DNA from: Tamarix chinensis
Lineage: Eukaryota > Streptophyta > Magnoliopsida > Caryophyllales > Tamaricaceae
Reading direction: 5' to 3'
Length of the DNA: 64,000 nt
Assembly (NCBI GenBank): GCA_030549775.1
Contig: CM060175.1
Span: 29,530,762 to 29,594,761 of the forward strand
The stretch's first letter is position 1. Every line of letters begins with the position of its first letter. Made by a program: the position numbers and the translations under genes. Below the pieces are notes generated by a model. It was not told the origin of the DNA. It did not search any database and saw nothing but the letters and a program-made list of their open reading frames with translations. Positions 61,892 through 64,000 of this stretch are shown piece after piece.

Positions 61892-62620
61892 GAATGTGGG
61901 TGTAGGCCACAACCTTATTGCCTCCACCTTTGAATCATCCATTGAAATACCATCCTTAGATACAACAAACCCTAGGAAGGTGACTTCTGGTACAAAAAAT
62001 TCACACTTCTCAAACTTTCCATACAACTTGTTGTTCCTAAGGGTCGAAAACACGGGCCTTAAATGCTTTACATGATCTTCACTACTAGAGGAGTATACAA
62101 GTATATCATCTAAGTACACTACAACAAATTTACAGATAAAAGGCCTATGGACTTCATCCGTGAGCCTCATAAAGGTGTTGGGTGCATTTGAGATACCAAA
62201 AGGCATCACCATCCATTCGTATAATCTTTCCTTTGTCTTGAAGGCAGTCTCCCATTCATCTCCCTCCTTACTGTAATCTGGTACTATTCGCTCCTCAAAT
62301 CAATCTTTGACAATACACAAGCCCCATGTAAGCAATCTAACATGTCATCAAGTCTAGGTATTGGATACCTATACTTGATGGTGATGTTTTTGATAGCTTT
62401 ACTATCAACACACATCCTCATACTCCTGTCCTTCTTTGGTACCAAAAGGGCCGGTACTGCACAAAGGCTAAGGGATTCTCTGATAAACCCTTTTTGCAAC
62501 AAATCATCAACTTGCCTTTGTAACTCCCTAGCCTCCTTAGGATTACACCTATAGGCAGGCTTGTTTGGGAGTGTAGCACTGAGGACCTAGTCAATTTGGT
62601 GCTCAATTCCCCTTAAGGAG
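61887..62620 (-). pseudogene. G1 copy 2 RT, first part
   Basis: Minus strand: the [14 protein letters not shown] start near 62,560; [18 protein letters not shown] (62,284-62,502) with [11 protein letters not shown] and KIDLRS; a frameshift near 62,280; then [16 protein letters not shown] and YLDDILVYS (62,090-62,212) through [10 protein letters not shown] to WPTPTFIT, where G2 interrupts. The catalytic residues remain. Frames break at about 62,606 and 62,280. Confidence 0.85.
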
Positions 62621-63017
62621 GGTAGCTAAGTAGGTAGATCATTTGGGAAGACATCCCCAAACTCCCCTAGCAAAGGTTTGACCCGTGGGTCACTTCCTCC
62701 ACTTCCTTCATTATCTTCAAGCAAAAATAAAAAATACATGAGCTTCCCCTTGGCTAGTGCCTTGCTTATCCCCTTGCTATCTAGAAACAAGGTCTTATTC
62801 TTTTCGATTTCCTCCCTAACAAGTAAGGAACGAGGACTAAGGAGTGTAAGTACAATGTTCTTTTTTGCAAATTTTAGACAATAAGTGTTCTTCCTACCAT
62901 CATGTTGGACATGCCTATCATATTGCCATGGTCTTCCTAGCAATAGATGACAAATGTCCATTGGGACCACATCACATACCACATTATCTTGGTAGGTTTT
63001 TCCAATGGAAAAAGGAA
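62621..63017 (-). pseudogene. G1 copy 2 protease C-terminal part and linker to RT
   Basis: The open frame 62,626-62,982 has [15 protein letters not shown], a Lys-rich stretch, and [12 protein letters not shown], the conserved approach to RT. It is separated from the protease start (63,018 onward) by a frameshift and small deletion near 63,015. Confidence 0.8.
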
Positions 63018-64000
63018 CTACAGCTTATATGGTTTGGCATATTGAGTGGTAGAAAAGATAAGTTTCTCCACAAGCATGCGAGAGGCTATATAAGCACAAC
63101 TACCTCCATCAATAATAAGGGAACATACCTTGCCAAGGATCGTGCACTTGGTTTGAAATATATTCTCCCATTGTGTCTCATCCTTCACAAACTCCTTGGT
63201 GTGCAATACCATTCTAACCATTAGAGCTTCTCCTACATTAGGGGGCGCCTCTTCTTGTTCTTCCTCCTCCTCATGGTCCGATTTGGTCTCTTCCATTTCC
63301 TCCTCATGATCTGCCTCCTCCAAGTCCAAAAGTGTCATAACTCTTTTGTTGGGACACTCGTTTTGATAATGCCCTAGGCCTTGACACTTAAAACACCTTA
63401 CAGGCTTTGGTTCGTTAGGTTCAAATCTAACACCTTTCCCCTTGTCCTTCACGTCAACATTTCGAATAGGAGGGGATTGCTTAGATGATGAGGGGGCTTC
63501 TTTAGAAGTGTTGGGAGTGAACCTTCCTTGAGGAAACTTTGGCCCTCTCTTCTCCTTCTTATGCTTCTCCACCTTAGTGGCTAGATGAAAAAGCTCATCT
63601 AAGGTGTATTACTTGTGTAACTCCACCTTGCGTGCAATGTCACTCCTTAACCCTCCAAGGAAACATGACATTGTGTGCTTCTCTACCTCATCTAACTGCA
63701 AACTCACCTTCAACTGCTCAAACTCCTTGATGTATTCTTCAACGCTCATTGATACTTTCCTGAGAATGACATCTTGTTGTAGGGTCTTGAGTGTAGGATG
63801 AGGGTAAAAACCTTTCCCTCTAAAGCTTCTTCATCTTTGACCAAGATTTCACCTTAGATTTCCCCTTCTTTCTCCTTTGGTGAGTAAGGATTTCCCACCA
63901 TAGGGAGGCATGTCCCTTGAGCTTAAGGATTGCAATCCTAAAGCTCTTCTCATCATTATAGCCTTTTTTTTCAAACATCCTAGAGCACCTCAACTCCCAC
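63018..64000 (-). pseudogene. G1 copy 2 gag and protease start, cut by the window edge
   Basis: The open frame 63,018-63,572 carries a basic stretch, an intact zinc knuckle CFKCQGLGHYQNEC (near 63,370), an acidic Glu-rich linker and the protease motif IIDGGSCAYIAS (near 63,110). Upstream, 63,573-64,000 encodes gag sequence (VEEYIKEFEQLKV and MSCFLGGLR near 63,690) with a stop at 63,610 and another break near 63,830. Compared with copy 1, the knuckle Cys residues are intact. Confidence 0.85.

Larger units (their letters stand above)
54128..64000 (-). mobile_element. Ty3/gypsy element family G1, copy 2, with G2 nested inside; runs off the right edge
   Basis: Minus strand: gag and protease (62,983-64,000), RT first part (61,887-62,620), then the G2 insertion (56,901-61,886), RT second part and RNase H (56,250-56,900), integrase (54,438-56,250, itself interrupted), and an LTR remnant. 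The two RT halves fit across the G2 insertion, with GTAAT duplicated on both sides. Its 5' LTR is outside the window. Confidence 0.85.

Overview
This window looks like intergenic, repeat-packed chromosome from a flowering plant. It is very AT-rich. It carries several Ty3/gypsy LTR retrotransposons, long solo LTRs with 5-bp target-site duplications (TSDs), and a decayed endogenous pararetrovirus (Caulimoviridae-like) block. I recognise no host protein-coding gene, no rRNA or tRNA gene and no CRISPR array. The species cannot be named from the sequence alone. Nearly all coding traces are broken by stops, frameshifts, deletions or nested insertions.

Layout. (1) 1-9,815, 15,653-21,560 and 27,556-29,385 hold a degenerate AT-rich repeat with a monomer near 0.8 kb, plus two less AT-rich islands. 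The left part (1 to about 11,657) is duplicated at about 16,181-30,545. (2) 9,816-15,652 is a long LTR (here called C) of a family whose ends resemble TGTAACACCC...GGGTGTTACA; a second LTR of the same type (D, 11,295-13,994, TSD AATAA) is nested in it. (3) 21,566-27,555 is a solo LTR of another family (O, TSD GTCGC/GTCAC). Inside it sits a 4.2-kb LTR (A, TSD CTTAA) that contains a 29-bp hairpin minisatellite. (4) 30,735-34,731 is a truncated minus-strand gypsy element (family G1, copy 1) with its 5' LTR, PBS, gag, protease, RT and RNase H. (5) 36,866-41,057 is another LTR of the A/C type (B), with a roughly 0.9-kb trinucleotide microsatellite and a GA-rich block. (6) 41,068-43,829 is the tail of a plus-strand Tekay/Del-like gypsy element (integrase plus 3' LTR). 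(7) 43,830-47,732 is LTR-like, non-coding sequence.

(8) 47,733-53,608 contains three successive partial copies of a pararetrovirus-like leader and polyprotein. They keep the movement-protein region, a linker and a capsid/zinc-knuckle region, but no reverse transcriptase. (9) 53,609-54,437 is two halves of a G1 LTR in opposite orientations. (10) 54,438-64,000 is a second minus-strand G1 element running off the right edge. It is split inside RT by a CRM-like gypsy element (G2, 56,901-61,886, TSD GTAAT). G2 has two similar LTRs, and its gag-to-RT half is inverted relative to its RT-to-integrase half.

The genes do not work together as a pathway; they are a layered record of insertions. The most unusual structures are the paired-arm hairpin array at 23,725-24,075, the internally inverted G2 element with a microhomology-altered LTR end, the RT-less triple pararetrovirus block, and the stretch shared between the end of that block and a gypsy LTR.
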